Shown one piece after another: positions 24,202 to 33,514 of a stretch of DNA of 64,000 nucleotides. How positions within the stretch are numbered: the first letter of the stretch is position 1; each line of letters begins with the position of its first letter. The stretch is from Xenorhabdus cabanillasii. Lineage in GTDB: Bacteria > Pseudomonadota > Gammaproteobacteria > Enterobacterales > Enterobacteriaceae. The position numbers and the translations under genes were made by a program. The DNA is taken from contig NZ_QTUB01000001.1 in NCBI RefSeq assembly GCF_003386665.1, forward strand, positions 4,030,001 through 4,094,000. Reading direction: 5' to 3'. Below the pieces are notes generated by a model. That model was not told the DNA's origin. It saw only the letters and a list, made by a program, of their open reading frames with translations, and did no database searches.

Positions 24202-24432
24202 ATGGAAACAGGTACAGTTAAATGGTTCAATAATGCAAAGGGCTTTGGATTTATTTGCCCGGCTGGCGGTGGCGATGACATATTTGCTCACTATTCAACT
24301 ATTCAGATGGATGGTTATAGGACGCTGAAAGCTGGACAAAAAGTGAATTTCAGTGTTAATCAAGGCCCTAAAGGCACTCATGCCAGTCTTATTGTTCCTC
24401 TGGAAGAGGACTCAAAATCAAAAAAAGAGTAA
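24202..24432 (+). CDS. cspD: Cold-shock-like protein CspD
   Basis: A single-stranded nucleic-acid-binding OB-fold protein, in E. coli a stationary-phase replication inhibitor rather than a cold-shock protein. It has 76 residues (74 in E. coli). RNP1 KGFGFI and RNP2 DIFAHY are present, and the CspD-specific stretch STIQMDGYRTLKAGQ separates it from CspA. Its position divergent from clpS-clpA is the diagnostic CspD location. The C-terminus ends with a charged EEDSKSKKE tail. Confidence 0.97.
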   Translation: METGTVKWFNNAKGFGFICPAGGGDDIFAHYSTIQMDGYRTLKAGQKVNFSVNQGPKGTHASLIVPLEEDSKSKKE

Positions 24433-24453
24433 TCAAATCAATTTGTAATTTCC

Positions 24454-24486
24454 ACGCCACAAGTAAACAAACGTTATTTGTGGCGT
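24454..24486 (+). terminator. Stem-loop downstream of cspD
   Basis: ACGCCACAA pairs with TTGTGGCGT (9 bp, 15-nt loop) 22 bp after the cspD stop, followed by ATTATTATCC. The T run is poor, but the position suggests the end of the cspD transcript. Confidence 0.6.
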
Positions 24487-25030
24487 ATTATTATCCAATA
24501 GCCATATCATTTTTTCTCTGGTTAAGAATCTAAAATAAGCGATAAGCCTCGACAACATCTCACCTCTTCTGTTCTTATCAACTCTAATATGTCAATTGCC
24601 TATCCACGATAGATATAAATGAGTCAGATGTAAATAAATTGGATATAAATGAAATAGATGTAAGAATCGGGAGAGTTTTATCATTAAATGTCAGTAACCA
24701 TTGATTGATCTCCCTAAAGTCAGAAATTTCTATACAATTCAGAAAAATATTTTTCTATTTAGTATAAAAATCATTTCATTTTATTTAATGATTTCAATCT
24801 TATCATAGAGTAAAAAACGCATTGAATTTCAGTAGTTTTCCCTTTATTCTACTTGTTATTACAGTGTAAATTTATTGTTGTCATTATTTTTTGGTTTTTA
24901 TGACCAGCTAAAGGTATACCCGATAGATTACCTGCTGCGACCATAAGTATGAATGCAGCTAATAATGAAGCTCGTAAGATAAAGGGTATAAAAACAGATA
25001 AAAAACCTTTATTATAATAAGGATTGTGAC
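24487..25030. other. AT-rich cspD-lysO intergenic region
   Basis: About 540 bp without a supported gene. It contains a loose direct repeat (GATATAAATGA plus AGATGTAA, around 24610-24665). On the minus strand there is a stretch open to a stop at 24849-24851 that would encode a hydrophobic segment (FILRASLLAAFILMVAAG) but has no usable start. It may be a relic. The E. coli macAB, ybjX, ybjD, aqpZ and hcp-hcr genes known from this interval are absent. Confidence 0.5.
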
Positions 25031-25933
25031 ATGTATTCAGGATTACTAATTATCCTCCTTCCATTGAGTCTGGGTTACCTGATCCGTCTAAATAGTAAAA
25101 TGATACTTATCAAAGTTCACCAGCTGCTCAATGTCATGGTTTATCTCATCCTCGTTTTTATGGGCATCAGCCTTGCTATGCTGGAAAATCTGGGCAGTAA
25201 CTTACTCTCTATCTTGCTATATGCGATGACATTTTTTCTGTGCATCTTTACAACTAACTTACTGGCACTTTTCCTGTTGGATACAAGAAAACCGTGGACT
25301 ATCGCAGAGTATAAGCAAGAAAGCCCTCCTTCCCGCCTGCATATGGCGTTTGATTCCATTAAATTATGCGGTGCTCTAATATTGGGTTTTTTATTTGGTT
25401 TGACGGAATGGTCATGGTTTCATTTTGCCAGCAAAGCCAGTGAAATCACTTTAATTTTTCTACTTTTTCTTGTCGGGATTCAGCTACGCAATAACGGTAT
25501 GACCCTGAAACAGACCCTGATTAATCGCCGTGGAACCATTGTTGCTATCGTTGTTGCAGTCAGTTCTCTTTTAGGTGGTATGCTGGCTGCTTTTCTGCTA
25601 GGGCTACCGACCAAAACAGGCCTTGCCGTTGCGTCTGGCTATGGCTGGTATTCTCTTTCCGGCATTTTACTCTCTGATGCCTATGGGCCAGTATTAGGCA
25701 GTACCGCTTTTTTCAATGACTTGGCTCGTGAACTGGCATCAATCATGCTCATCCCTATGCTAATCAATCGATACCGTTCTACGGCATTGGGTTTAACCGG
25801 AGCTACATCAATAGATTTCACATTACCAATATTACAACGCTGTGGTGGTCTGAATATCGTACCCGCTGCTATCGTTCATGGTTTCATTTTGAGTTTAATG
25901 ACACCTATATTTATTGCATTTTTTACCCAGTAG
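25031..25933 (+). CDS. lysO: L-lysine exporter LysO
   Basis: An inner-membrane exporter for lysine and toxic lysine analogues (formerly YbjE, DUF340 family). It has 300 residues, about the same as E. coli (299). Around eight to ten hydrophobic spans are visible. Conserved family stretches are LLFLVGIQLRNNGMTLKQ, SGYGWYSLSGILLSDAYGPVLGS, AFFNDLARELASIMLIP and PAAIVHGFILSL. AAGGA lies about 10 bases before ATG 25031. It is a single gene between cspD and artP. Confidence 0.93.
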   Translation: MYSGLLIILLPLSLGYLIRLNSKMILIKVHQLLNVMVYLILVFMGISLAMLENLGSNLLSILLYAMTFFLCIFTTNLLALFLLDTRKPWTIAEYKQESPPSRLHMAFDSIKLCGALILGFLFGLTEWSWFHFASKASEITLIFLLFLVGIQLRNNGMTLKQTLINRRGTIVAIVVAVSSLLGGMLAAFLLGLPTKTGLAVASGYGWYSLSGILLSDAYGPVLGSTAFFNDLARELASIMLIPMLINRYRSTALGLTGATSIDFTLPILQRCGGLNIVPAAIVHGFILSLMTPIFIAFFTQ

Positions 25934-26097
25934 ATTTAGCTCATGTTTTTGGTATAAAAAATTCGCAATATCACTTAACAGCATAATATTTAACCAGAAA
26001 AACCATATTAGAGAACAAAAAAACCAGACAAAACATCAGCAGAATGATTAGTTAACTTATTAAATTGACTAAAATAACATTCTTATGCAGATGTTAT

Positions 26098-26111
26098 TGC
26101 ATAGTTATTCT
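26098..26111. promoter_or_regulatory. Weak ARG-box-like sequence upstream of artP
   Basis: TGCATAGTTATTCT matches TGAAT-W4-ATTCA at 8 of the 10 defined arm positions, about 50 bp before artP. ArgR controls art genes in E. coli, so the location makes sense. No second box at the normal 3-bp spacing is clear, so this is tentative. Confidence 0.3.
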
Positions 26112-26158
26112 TTTGAGATTAATATCCCATCAATCAGTTAACTATTCATATTTTTCAC

Positions 26159-26887
26159 ATGAGAATTCAATTAAAAAACATTGATTGCTTCTATGGAACT
26201 AATCAGGCTCTGTTTGATATCAATTTCGAATGTACATCAGGAGAAACCGTAGTATTACTAGGGCCTAGTGGCGCAGGCAAAAGTTCCTTACTACGAGTCT
26301 TGAATTTGCTGGAGATGCCACGTTCTGGTCAGTTAAGTGTGGCACAGCATCAATTTGACTTTAAACAACCCCCTGGTGAAAAAGAAATCCGTGCCCTACG
26401 GCAGAAAGTAGGTATGGTTTTCCAACAATACAATTTGTGGCCACATCTGACCGTAATGGATAACCTGACTGAAGCTCCCCGTCGGGTATTAGGGTTACCG
26501 GGACAACAAGCACAGGAAAAAGCGGTAAAATTACTCTCCCGTCTTCGTCTGGAAGAATTTTCCAATCGTTTTCCATTACATTTGTCAGGCGGACAACAGC
26601 AACGTGTCGCCATTGCACGAGCGCTGATGATGGAACCCCAAGTTCTGCTGTTTGATGAACCTACTGCTGCACTTGATCCAGAAATCACATCTCAAGTCGT
26701 TGACATAATAAAAGAGTTGGCAGAAACCGGGATCACACAAATTATCGTGACACATGAAGTAGAGCTTGCCCGTAAAACAGCAAGTCAGTTCATCTATATG
26801 GAGAAAGGGCGAATTATAGAAAAAGGTGATGCAAGCCATTTTTTGAAGCCTCACACAGAAGCTTTTGCTAATTATTTATCACACTAA
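26159..26887 (+). CDS. artP: Arginine ABC transporter ATP-binding protein ArtP
   Basis: The cytoplasmic ATPase of the ArtPQM-I arginine importer. It has 242 residues, as in E. coli. Walker [12 protein letters not shown] is at about residues 33-43, the Q-loop in [14 protein letters not shown], signature [15 protein letters not shown], Walker [15 protein letters not shown], and the switch histidine in VTHEVELA. It is the first gene of the artP-artI-artQ-artM operon. Confidence 0.96.
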   Translation: MRIQLKNIDCFYGTNQALFDINFECTSGETVVLLGPSGAGKSSLLRVLNLLEMPRSGQLSVAQHQFDFKQPPGEKEIRALRQKVGMVFQQYNLWPHLTVMDNLTEAPRRVLGLPGQQAQEKAVKLLSRLRLEEFSNRFPLHLSGGQQQRVAIARALMMEPQVLLFDEPTAALDPEITSQVVDIIKELAETGITQIIVTHEVELARKTASQFIYMEKGRIIEKGDASHFLKPHTEAFANYLSH

Positions 26888-26983
26888 ACCTACCATATTA
26901 ATTCAGCCAGGCAGATAACTCGTTAACAAATAAATACCAATAACATTCATCAACCACATGCTCATGAATTACAGGACATGGCT

Positions 26984-27721
26984 ATGAAAAAATTATTACT
27001 TGCAGCCTTACTAAGTTCAATAACACTATCCGCGACCGCAGCAGAAAAACAAACACTCCGTTTTGCCACTGAAGCAACCTATCCTCCCTTTGAGTTTATT
27101 GATGCAAATAATAAAATCCAGGGATTCGATGTGGATTTAGCAAACGCTATGTGTAAAAAAATTCATGCCGAATGCACCTTCACCAACCAGGCATTCGATA
27201 GTCTCATTCCCAGCCTGAAATTCCGCCGTGTTGATGTATTGATAGCAGGTATCGATATTACGCCTGACAGACAGAAACAAGTTGATTTCACTGATACTTA
27301 TTATGACAACTCGGCCATATTTGTCACTGTCAAAGGTAAATATTCCCAAGTTGCTGATCTTAAAGGCAAACAAATAGGTACTCAAAACGGCACAACACAT
27401 CAAAAATACCTCATGGAACAGCATAAGGAGCTAAACAGCGTTCCTTATGACAGCTATCAAAATGCGATCCTTGATCTGAAAAATGGGCGTATTGATGCAA
27501 TATTCGGTGATACCGCCGTTGTTAATGTGTGGCTAAAAAAGAATAAAGAACTGGGTACTATTGGCAAAAAAGTTACTGATAAAAATTACTTCGGCACAGG
27601 TTTAGGCATAGCTGTTCGTAAAGGCAATACCGTTTTATTGAACAAACTGAACCAGGCTCTGGCTGAAATTAAGCAGGATGGCACTTATGACACTATCTAC
27701 AAGAAATGGTTTGAACAATAA
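26984..27721 (+). CDS. artI: Arginine-binding periplasmic protein ArtI
   Basis: The periplasmic solute-binding protein for the Art importer. ATG 26984 is preferred over ATG 26978 because AGGA (26973-26976) is correctly spaced for it. This gives 245 residues (E. coli ArtI 243). The signal peptide MKKLLLAALLSSITLSATAA is cleaved before EKQT. The family motif ATEATYPPFEFIDANNKIQG binds the ligand amino group, and RRVDVLIAGIDITPDR plus GTQNGTTHQKYL are conserved. The C-terminal FGTGLGIAVRKGNT stretch resembles ArtI. It lies between artP and artQ. The second binding protein ArtJ, next to artM in E. coli, is not present here. Confidence 0.93.
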   Translation: MKKLLLAALLSSITLSATAAEKQTLRFATEATYPPFEFIDANNKIQGFDVDLANAMCKKIHAECTFTNQAFDSLIPSLKFRRVDVLIAGIDITPDRQKQVDFTDTYYDNSAIFVTVKGKYSQVADLKGKQIGTQNGTTHQKYLMEQHKELNSVPYDSYQNAILDLKNGRIDAIFGDTAVVNVWLKKNKELGTIGKKVTDKNYFGTGLGIAVRKGNTVLLNKLNQALAEIKQDGTYDTIYKKWFEQ

Positions 27722-27735
27722 TTAGCTGAATCTCT

Positions 27736-28458
27736 ATGAATGAACTTCAATCTTTAATCAGTGCCGCCGGTATAACCGTCGGCCTTGCTGTTGTGTCTCT
27801 TGTAACAGGTCTGATTCTGGCAATGCTTTTTGCTACCTGGGAATCTTCCCGTTGGAAACCCTTCGCATTTCTAGGATCCTGCTGGGTTACTTTGATCCGT
27901 GGATTACCTGAAATTTTGGTGGTTCTTTTTATCTATTTTGGGAGTTCACAACTTCTGATCACCCTGTCAGAAGGAATTGATATCAACCTTGTGGTGTGGC
28001 AATTCAGGATACAAATGGAAATTGACAGTTTTGATGTCAGCCCTTTCCTTTGTGGTGTTATTGCCCTCTCCCTGCTTTATTCTGCATATGCCTCTCAAAC
28101 ACTGAGGGGAGCATTGAAAGCAATCCCAACGGGGCAACGAGAAGCCGGGCAAGCATTAGGATTAAGCCAAAGCCGTACCTTTTTTCGTTTAATTATGCCG
28201 CAAATGTGGCGTCATGCTTTACCGGGGCTTGGTAATCAATGGTTAGTCTTATTGAAAGACACAGCTTTGGTTTCACTGATAAGTGTTAATGATTTGATGT
28301 TACAAACAAAAAGTATTGCCACCCGCACACAAGAACCATTCACCTGGTATATGGTTGCTGCCACTATCTACCTACTTATTACACTGGTGAGCCAATTTAT
28401 CCTCAAACGACTTGAAGTGCGCGCTACTCATTTTGAACGGAGTGCTTCTGATGTTTGA
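27736..28458 (+). CDS. artQ: Arginine ABC transporter permease ArtQ
   Basis: An inner-membrane permease subunit of the histidine/arginine/polar amino-acid ABC family. It has 240 residues (238 in E. coli). About five membrane spans are present, with the cytoplasmic EAA loop [20 protein letters not shown] that docks to ArtP. It starts 14 bp after artI, and its stop overlaps the start of artM by 8 bases, so both permeases are made together. Confidence 0.95.
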   Translation: MNELQSLISAAGITVGLAVVSLVTGLILAMLFATWESSRWKPFAFLGSCWVTLIRGLPEILVVLFIYFGSSQLLITLSEGIDINLVVWQFRIQMEIDSFDVSPFLCGVIALSLLYSAYASQTLRGALKAIPTGQREAGQALGLSQSRTFFRLIMPQMWRHALPGLGNQWLVLLKDTALVSLISVNDLMLQTKSIATRTQEPFTWYMVAATIYLLITLVSQFILKRLEVRATHFERSASDV

Positions 28459-29119
28459 GTATATAAAGGATATTTTACCGGGTTTACAAACCAGCCTGAG
28501 TCTGACTATTAGCGCATTGCTGGTAGCATTTATGATGTCTGTCGCCCTGACTACTATTCTGGCGATGAAACCGCCGATATTATCGCAATTGGTGAAAGGC
28601 TACATCACACTGTTTACCGGAACGCCCTTGCTAGTACAGTTCTTTTTGATTTACTACGGCCCGGGACAATTTCCGTCACTGAAAGCATATCCGTGGTTAT
28701 GGCAACTCATATCCGAACCATGGCTTTGTGCTATGGTGACATTGGCATTAAATAGTGCAGCATATTCGACTCAACTTTTCTATGGTGCAGTTAAAGCAAT
28801 TCCAGCCGGACAATGGCAATCCTGCTACGCTCTTGGGATGTCAAAGGCACATTCTCTGTGCATTCTGTTACCTTATGCCTTCAAAAGAGCACTTTCTTCC
28901 TATTCGAATGAAGTTGTATTAATTTTCAAAAGCACTTCATTGGCCAGTACGATAACGCTGCTGGATATAATGGGATACAGCCAACTCCAGTTTGGCCGTA
29001 GCTATGATGCCACAGTATTTTTTGCCGCAGGTATTATTTATCTTTGTATAAATGGCCTTTTAACATTACTCATGCGTTTGATTGAACGACGCACCTTATT
29101 ATTTGAGCAACGTAATTAA
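28451..29119 (+). CDS. artM: Arginine ABC transporter permease ArtM
   Basis: The second permease of the arginine importer. The start at ATG 28451 gives [19 protein letters not shown], matching the 222-residue E. coli ArtM. An in-frame upstream start at 28412 would extend into artQ coding sequence. It has several membrane spans and the EAA-like loop [22 protein letters not shown]. It is last in the operon, with an inverted repeat after it before the convergent gene rlmC. Confidence 0.95.
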   Translation: MFEYIKDILPGLQTSLSLTISALLVAFMMSVALTTILAMKPPILSQLVKGYITLFTGTPLLVQFFLIYYGPGQFPSLKAYPWLWQLISEPWLCAMVTLALNSAAYSTQLFYGAVKAIPAGQWQSCYALGMSKAHSLCILLPYAFKRALSSYSNEVVLIFKSTSLASTITLLDIMGYSQLQFGRSYDATVFFAAGIIYLCINGLLTLLMRLIERRTLLFEQRN

Positions 29120-29151
29120 GATTATCTGCATTATTATTATTATTTTAGCTT

Positions 29152-29212
29152 CCATTGTTGATTGCTATTTGTTATCAGTAACCTATTATCAACAAACTGC
29201 TATCAACAATGG
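29152..29212. repeat. Long inverted repeat between convergent artM and rlmC
   Basis: CCATTGTTGAT (29152-29162) and ATCAACAATGG (29202-29212) form a perfect 11-bp stem with a 39-nt loop that includes smaller internal pairings. Its position in the 111-bp convergent gap suggests a shared transcription stop, but it lacks a clean T tract. Confidence 0.6.
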
Positions 29213-29230
29213 AAATATCCCTCGTTCCGG

Positions 29231-30364
29231 TTAATTGCCAGCAATAACTAATAATGCCAGCGTTTCATAATGCTCTGTATGAGGAAACATATCGAATAAT
29301 TGTATTTTTTCTGTCCGGTATCGTTCGAGCATAGTAATATCTTTTGCCATAGTTTCAGCATTACAACTTGAATAAAGAATGAATTTAGGAGCCATTCGAT
29401 TAAGATATTGGCAAAGCTCCTTACCAATTCCTCTGCGTGGAGGATTAACCAACACCAACTCAGGGATCTGAGATTTATCAAGAGCAAAACGTGTAGAATC
29501 CAGCGCCTGAAATTCAACATGTTTAAGTCCAAGACTATTAGCCGAATTCTTGGCACAAGCAATGGCTTCCTCACTGATTTCAATACCCGTCAGCCTTGTC
29601 TCTTCATCTGCACAATGCAGGCCAAAACCACCTGCTCCACAAAACAGATCCCACATACTGTTTATATTCAAATCTCTGACCCACTGCCCGGCAGTCGCAT
29701 ATAATCGTGAAGCAATATCGGGATTAGTCTGGAAAAAGCTACGGGGGCGAATATACAACGGAATATTATTAAAATTTTCCTGTAACATTTTCTTTTCAGT
29801 GAAAATTATCTCTTTTTCACCTTCAAGGATCGCCATATGAACAGGCTGAATATTTGCGGAAATCACCATCAATTGTGGTAATTGTTCTTGTAACCACGGT
29901 AAGACACGTTTTAACTGTTCCAACTTGGTTTCTGAACGCAGCACAAACCGCAGCATAATTTCTCTGTTAGCCCGACTTTCGGTCAATAAAATATATTTGA
30001 GCTCACCTTTTTTACGTGCAACGTTGTATGGAACTAATCCCGCTTTAGCAATAAATACTTTTATTACTTCGAATACTGACTGAAAATGTTGTGGATATAG
30101 GGGACAATCGCAAAGATCGACTGCCCTGCCATCCCGGTGCAACATCCCAAGTAGCGGACGCTCAACACTGCCACTCACTACCATTTTGGCTTTATTACGA
30201 AACTCAGTAAGTTGACTGGCAACAGGGGGTTGCCAGCACGTTATTGATAATTTTTGTAAAAGCTGTTGTAAATGTTCTTGTTTATCAGATAATTGCTTTA
30301 AATAGGACTTATCAAGCCACTGGCAGGAGTGACAATGCCCCGCGGTATACTGCGCACACTGCAT
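29231..30364 (-). CDS. rlmC: 23S rRNA (uracil-747-C5)-methyltransferase RlmC
   Basis: A SAM-dependent methyltransferase of the RumB/RlmC group that methylates U747 of 23S rRNA. The start at ATG 30364 gives [16 protein letters not shown], matching the E. coli N-terminus with its iron-sulphur cysteines (Cys3, Cys11 and Cys14 with a later Cys in LCDCPLYP). It has 377 residues (375 in E. coli). SAM-binding is seen in [16 protein letters not shown]. The catalytic cysteine lies in [12 protein letters not shown]. The five-residue upstream extension in the same frame is not part of the family. Confidence 0.95.
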   Translation of the reverse strand: MQCAQYTAGHCHSCQWLDKSYLKQLSDKQEHLQQLLQKLSITCWQPPVASQLTEFRNKAKMVVSGSVERPLLGMLHRDGRAVDLCDCPLYPQHFQSVFEVIKVFIAKAGLVPYNVARKKGELKYILLTESRANREIMLRFVLRSETKLEQLKRVLPWLQEQLPQLMVISANIQPVHMAILEGEKEIIFTEKKMLQENFNNIPLYIRPRSFFQTNPDIASRLYATAGQWVRDLNINSMWDLFCGAGGFGLHCADEETRLTGIEISEEAIACAKNSANSLGLKHVEFQALDSTRFALDKSQIPELVLVNPPRRGIGKELCQYLNRMAPKFILYSSCNAETMAKDITMLERYRTEKIQLFDMFPHTEHYETLALLVIAGN

Positions 30365-30387
30365 TGTAAGAAACCACATAAAAAATA

Positions 30388-30903
30388 TTAGTGCAAGGTA
30401 AACGTCGATGTTTTTGTCGAAGCTTGTAATTCTTCATCTTCTACTTCCATTTCCAGCTCGCCTTCCATGTCACTATTAACATAAAGGAAATTATTACTGT
30501 GAACTTCAAAGATCACATTAGCAATTTGTTCCTCACTCTGCTTCAGAAAATGAGAAAATTGTTGGAAAGTCATACCAGCCGCGATAGGAAATGCCTGACA
30601 AACAATCAGTTTGGGTAAATTTTCGTCCTGAACATCAAGAAATGCCTTAACAGTAAGGGAACTGGCATTAATCTGGCTCAAATTTGCCACTAATGGAATA
30701 ATTGCAGTTGGCCTGACTTCCGCCAAAGCGGAGAAAAAGACAACATCCCCTAACAGATCAAGCTTGGCATCAAACAAGCCATCAATGTTCTGCATATGAG
30801 GCAAATGTAATACTGGACTTGCTTCATTCTCAAAATAAGAGATTTTGAGTTTATCCAGCCAATTACGTAATGTTGCTAAATTTGGGATAACCATAGAATC
30901 CAT
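30388..30903 (-). CDS. ybjN: YbjN family protein
   Basis: A 171-residue DUF2170/YbjN-type protein (E. coli YbjN 158 residues). In enteric bacteria it has been linked to motility, biofilm and stress phenotypes, but its biochemical role is unsettled. Conserved parts are [51 protein letters not shown] and [14 protein letters not shown]. The C-terminal Glu-rich tail ([14 protein letters not shown]) is longer than in E. coli. It is immediately upstream of rlmC and in the same direction. In E. coli nfsA and rimK lie between ybjN and ybjC; they are missing here. Confidence 0.9.
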   Translation of the reverse strand: MDSMVIPNLATLRNWLDKLKISYFENEASPVLHLPHMQNIDGLFDAKLDLLGDVVFFSALAEVRPTAIIPLVANLSQINASSLTVKAFLDVQDENLPKLIVCQAFPIAAGMTFQQFSHFLKQSEEQIANVIFEVHSNNFLYVNSDMEGELEMEVEDEELQASTKTSTFTLH

Positions 30904-30983
30904 TGAATCAACCTCATATGACTAAAAGTGACATATGCTACCTTCAGAAAACACGACTAGGATAGCAACATGAAATCGTTAAC

Positions 30984-31295
30984 CTATTTTGTTTTTTCTT
31001 CATCAGAGCCAATCTGATGATTTCTACTTGCTTTCTTATGATCAATGCCTAAGAAAGAAAGATTATAGATCGCACGCCAGATAATATGGATAGCTGCGGG
31101 TATCAAACAACCAATACCCAATAAGATCATAGCAATGTGTGCTTCTGTCGTCATTAATAAAGGCGATAGAATTATACTACCAGTTATCGACAAATAGACT
31201 AAAGCCAACAACCCAATTCCCAATATTTCTAATAAAACAACCAGCTTTGGCATATCAGCCAACGAACGCATCTCTTTTGATATACTTTTCTTCAT
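30984..31295 (-). CDS. ybjC: YbjC-like DUF1418 small membrane protein
   Basis: A small inner-membrane protein with two hydrophobic spans (VVLLEILGIGLLALVYLSI and IAMILLGIGCLIPAAIHII), followed by a basic polar tail. MRSLADMPKLVVLLEILG resembles the start of E. coli YbjC (95 residues). Starts are possible at ATG 31295 (103 residues, GGAAGG upstream) or ATG 31271 (family-like start, ribosome-binding sequence directly abutting). I prefer 31295. It is divergent from grxA, as in E. coli. Function unknown. Confidence 0.8.
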   Translation of the reverse strand: MKKSISKEMRSLADMPKLVVLLEILGIGLLALVYLSITGSIILSPLLMTTEAHIAMILLGIGCLIPAAIHIIWRAIYNLSFLGIDHKKASRNHQIGSDEEKTK

Positions 31296-31556
31296 TTGTT
31301 GACTACCTTCCAAATCTGATATGTGAGATGATTTTTTAACCGCTCTCATCGGGCTACCATACATAAATATCTGCTATATCCTTCGTCCTTCAGGTGACCT
31401 CTTTTGTTGGCTACATTTTGAAATCCATGAAAGTTAATTGGCGGGGCTGATTAAAGCGAAAGGAAATCCCTGCTTTTTTTTACCCGCTCTTACAGGCATA
31501 GTAACCCAAGATGACATATCTATGTAGTCCATGACTATTACTAATAAGGAGTTTAT

Positions 31557-31820
31557 ATGTACACAGTCATTTTTGGTCGTCCCGGTTGCCCATACTGCGT
31601 CCGCGCTAAGGAGCTGGCTGAAAAATTAAAAACAGAGCGCGAAGATTTTGACTACCGTTATATTGATATCTGGGCAGAAGGCATCACCAAAGACGATTTA
31701 TCAAAAACAGTAGGTAAACCTGTTGAGACGGTTCCTCAGATTTTCATTGATGAAAAACACATTGGCGGTTGTACAGATTTTGAAGCCTACGCCAAAGAAA
31801 ATCTGGAACTATACAAATAA
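31557..31820 (+). CDS. grxA: Glutaredoxin 1
   Basis: A glutathione-dependent disulphide reductase that reduces ribonucleotide reductase and OxyR. It has 87 residues (85 in E. coli). The active site CPYC is at residues 11-14 (GRPGCPYCVRA). The glutathione-binding TVP motif lies in VETVPQIFIDEKHIGG. AAGGAG lies just before ATG 31557. It is divergent from ybjC. In E. coli it is induced by OxyR, but no OxyR site is clear here. Confidence 0.96.
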   Translation: MYTVIFGRPGCPYCVRAKELAEKLKTEREDFDYRYIDIWAEGITKDDLSKTVGKPVETVPQIFIDEKHIGGCTDFEAYAKENLELYK

Positions 31821-31829
31821 TCATAGCAT

Positions 31830-31870
31830 CCGCTATTTAGGTGAGAGAAAATTCTCTTTCTGGATAGCGG
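31830..31870 (+). repeat. Nested hairpins just after grxA
   Basis: CCGCTAT (31830-31836) pairs with ATAGCGG (31864-31870). Inside lies a perfect palindrome, AGAGAAAATTCTCT (31844-31857). It starts 10 bases after the grxA stop and lacks a T tract. It may be a 3' stabilising structure or part of a terminator. Confidence 0.6.
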
Positions 31871-31957
31871 CATGCGCCCAAATATTCAACAAAATCCCCC
31901 CATACTTCTTAATCTACCGCCGCACTGAAAAAATTCTGTGATTTTTTTTCGATCTCG

Positions 31958-31986
31958 AGAACTTTCATGTTTTCACACAGTCTCAA
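31958..31986 (+). promoter_or_regulatory. Sigma-E type promoter of rybB
   Basis: AGAACTT (31958-31964) and TCTCAA (31981-31986) are separated by 16 bp and end 5 bases before the predicted first base of RybB. They match the sigma-E pattern GGAACTT / TCTGA. rybB is a well-known sigma-E target in E. coli and Salmonella, so the pairing of promoter and RNA is mutually supportive. Confidence 0.8.
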
Positions 31987-31991
31987 TTAGT

Positions 31992-32069
31992 GCCACTGCT
32001 TTTCTTTGATGTCCCCATATTGAGGAGCCCGATAGTCATCCCCTTTGGTTAAAGACTATCGGGTTTTTT
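31992..32069 (+). ncRNA. rybB: RybB small regulatory RNA
   Basis: The 5' end GCCACTGCTTTTCTTTGATG is identical to that of E. coli RybB, including the 16-nt seed that pairs with omp mRNAs. The next bases (TCCCCAT, then GGAGCCC) are also conserved. The 3' terminator stem is diverged in sequence but intact: CCCGATAGTC pairs with GACTATCGGG, followed by TTTTTT. It is about 78 nt long, like E. coli (about 79). It represses outer-membrane protein mRNAs with Hfq upon envelope stress. In E. coli it also lies near grxA, with ybjL and ybjM between; those genes are absent here. Confidence 0.93.
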
Positions 32070-32272
32070 GTTTATACAGGAAAAAGAATAGTCATAAAGA
32101 ACACCGTACTTATCAATACATTATTTACTCACTTCAATTTTAATCAGTATTAAACAACATGACGAATTAAGGCGATATCTCTTTACTAAACCACATGATA
32201 AAATTATTGTTTTGCACAGTATTTGATAAAGCACGTTATCATATTTACTTCAATGCACGTGTGAGGCTCATT

Positions 32273-32881
32273 TTGCTAGAACAACTGAACCACGATTTGT
32301 TTACTCTTATCAATGCTACACCAGATTCATCACCAGGTATGATCATGTTTTCAATCTTTGTTGCAAAATATCTGGTGTATGTATACCCCATCACTTTGGC
32401 AGTTTGCTGGCTTTGGGGGGGAAAAGAAGCTATCTCACACCAGCGCATTGTTGTCAGCAAATCTTGTATTGCTTTTGCCTTTGCAATGACAGTTTCAGCA
32501 ATCATTGGAATGCTGGTTCCACATGCACGCCCTTTTGTTGAAGGTGTTGGTCATAATTTTCTTGCTCATGCGCCAACAGTTTCTTTCCCCAGTAATCACG
32601 GTACAGCTGTGTTTACTTTCGCATTAGCATTTATCTTCTGGCACCGAATCTGGTCAGGTTTTTGTCTGATGGTTATTGCCGGCGCTATTGTCTGGGCCAG
32701 AGTCTATGTCGGAGTCCACTGGCCAATTGATATGTTTGGCGCATTTTTGGTCAGCCTCATGGGATGTGCATTTTCCCAAATATTCTGGCACCTCTATGGA
32801 GCATGCTTGCAAAGCAAACTAACCTGCCTTTACCAATTCTGCTGTGCTTTTTTAATCAGAAGAGGTTGGGTACAAAGTTAA
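32273..32881 (+). CDS. ybjG: Undecaprenyl-diphosphatase YbjG (PAP2 family)
   Basis: An inner-membrane PAP2 phosphatase recycling undecaprenyl pyrophosphate. I chose the TTG at 32273: GAGG lies 7 bases upstream and the product (LLEQLNHDLFTLINATPDSSP) aligns with the start of E. coli YbjG. The longer frame from ATG 32195 adds 26 residues without family similarity. It has 202 residues (198 in E. coli). PAP2 signatures: the KX6RP-like region is altered to PHARPFVE, then PSNHGTAVF, and RVYVGVHWPIDM. A conserved Asp of PSDHG in E. coli is Asn here (PSNHG), which is allowed in the family. Confidence 0.9.
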   Translation: MLEQLNHDLFTLINATPDSSPGMIMFSIFVAKYLVYVYPITLAVCWLWGGKEAISHQRIVVSKSCIAFAFAMTVSAIIGMLVPHARPFVEGVGHNFLAHAPTVSFPSNHGTAVFTFALAFIFWHRIWSGFCLMVIAGAIVWARVYVGVHWPIDMFGAFLVSLMGCAFSQIFWHLYGACLQSKLTCLYQFCCAFLIRRGWVQS

Positions 32882-32913
32882 ATCAAACTCTCAACATCGC
32901 AACAGAAAATAGA

Positions 32914-32949
32914 TTCCCCCAGAGACTTAGGATTTTGTAACTGGGGGAA
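32914..32949 (+). terminator. Strong inverted repeat after ybjG
   Basis: TTCCCCCAG and CTGGGGGAA form a perfect 9-bp GC-rich stem with an 18-nt loop, 33 bp past the ybjG stop. No T tract follows, so rho-independent termination is not certain. Confidence 0.55.
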
Positions 32950-33514
32950 CTACGATTAAGAAAGTTAGTGTGGCTGAACACAATAACGTCTCATTTGACA
33001 AAGCTTCTGTGTTATCTAAAAAAACAAATAAATCAGTAATCGATATAAAACACTTCGTTATATACAACATTACATAACTGTAATAAGATTACCCTTTCTT
33101 CACAAATCAAACCTTGTTTGATTTTTTTTCATTCAACATTTTTTAAACATCAAGAAGATTATTAATTCATAATATTAATGAAATCAAAATCCCAATCATA
33201 CAGCACATATTTTAAACCAAAATAAAAGTCACTATTATTTTACTGTTATTTCATACTGATACAGTAAAATAAAGAAAGGAAGGATTTATAGCTAAAGGGA
33301 TAAAGATTATATTAAGCTGAGACTAGCATCCCTCATAAAAAATAATATATTAATATTTTAATGAAAAATCAGGAATAAGTAAACGGACACAGAATGTTAA
33401 AATCCAATTGATGATATTTATTATCCATTTTTATGCATGCTTCTTATTTAATATTTAATTAACATCATCATGAAAACTCATAACATATTAACTTTACGAT
33501 ATAAATCTTACAAT

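Noticed and set aside
24890-25030. Lysine riboswitch upstream of lysO
   Set aside because: The spacer does not show the conserved multi-helix lysine-riboswitch motifs and is too AT-rich to fold into them by eye.
32195-32272. 26-residue N-terminal extension of YbjG from ATG 32195
   Set aside because: The TTG at 32273 is correctly spaced from GAGG and aligns with the E. coli start; the extension has no similarity.
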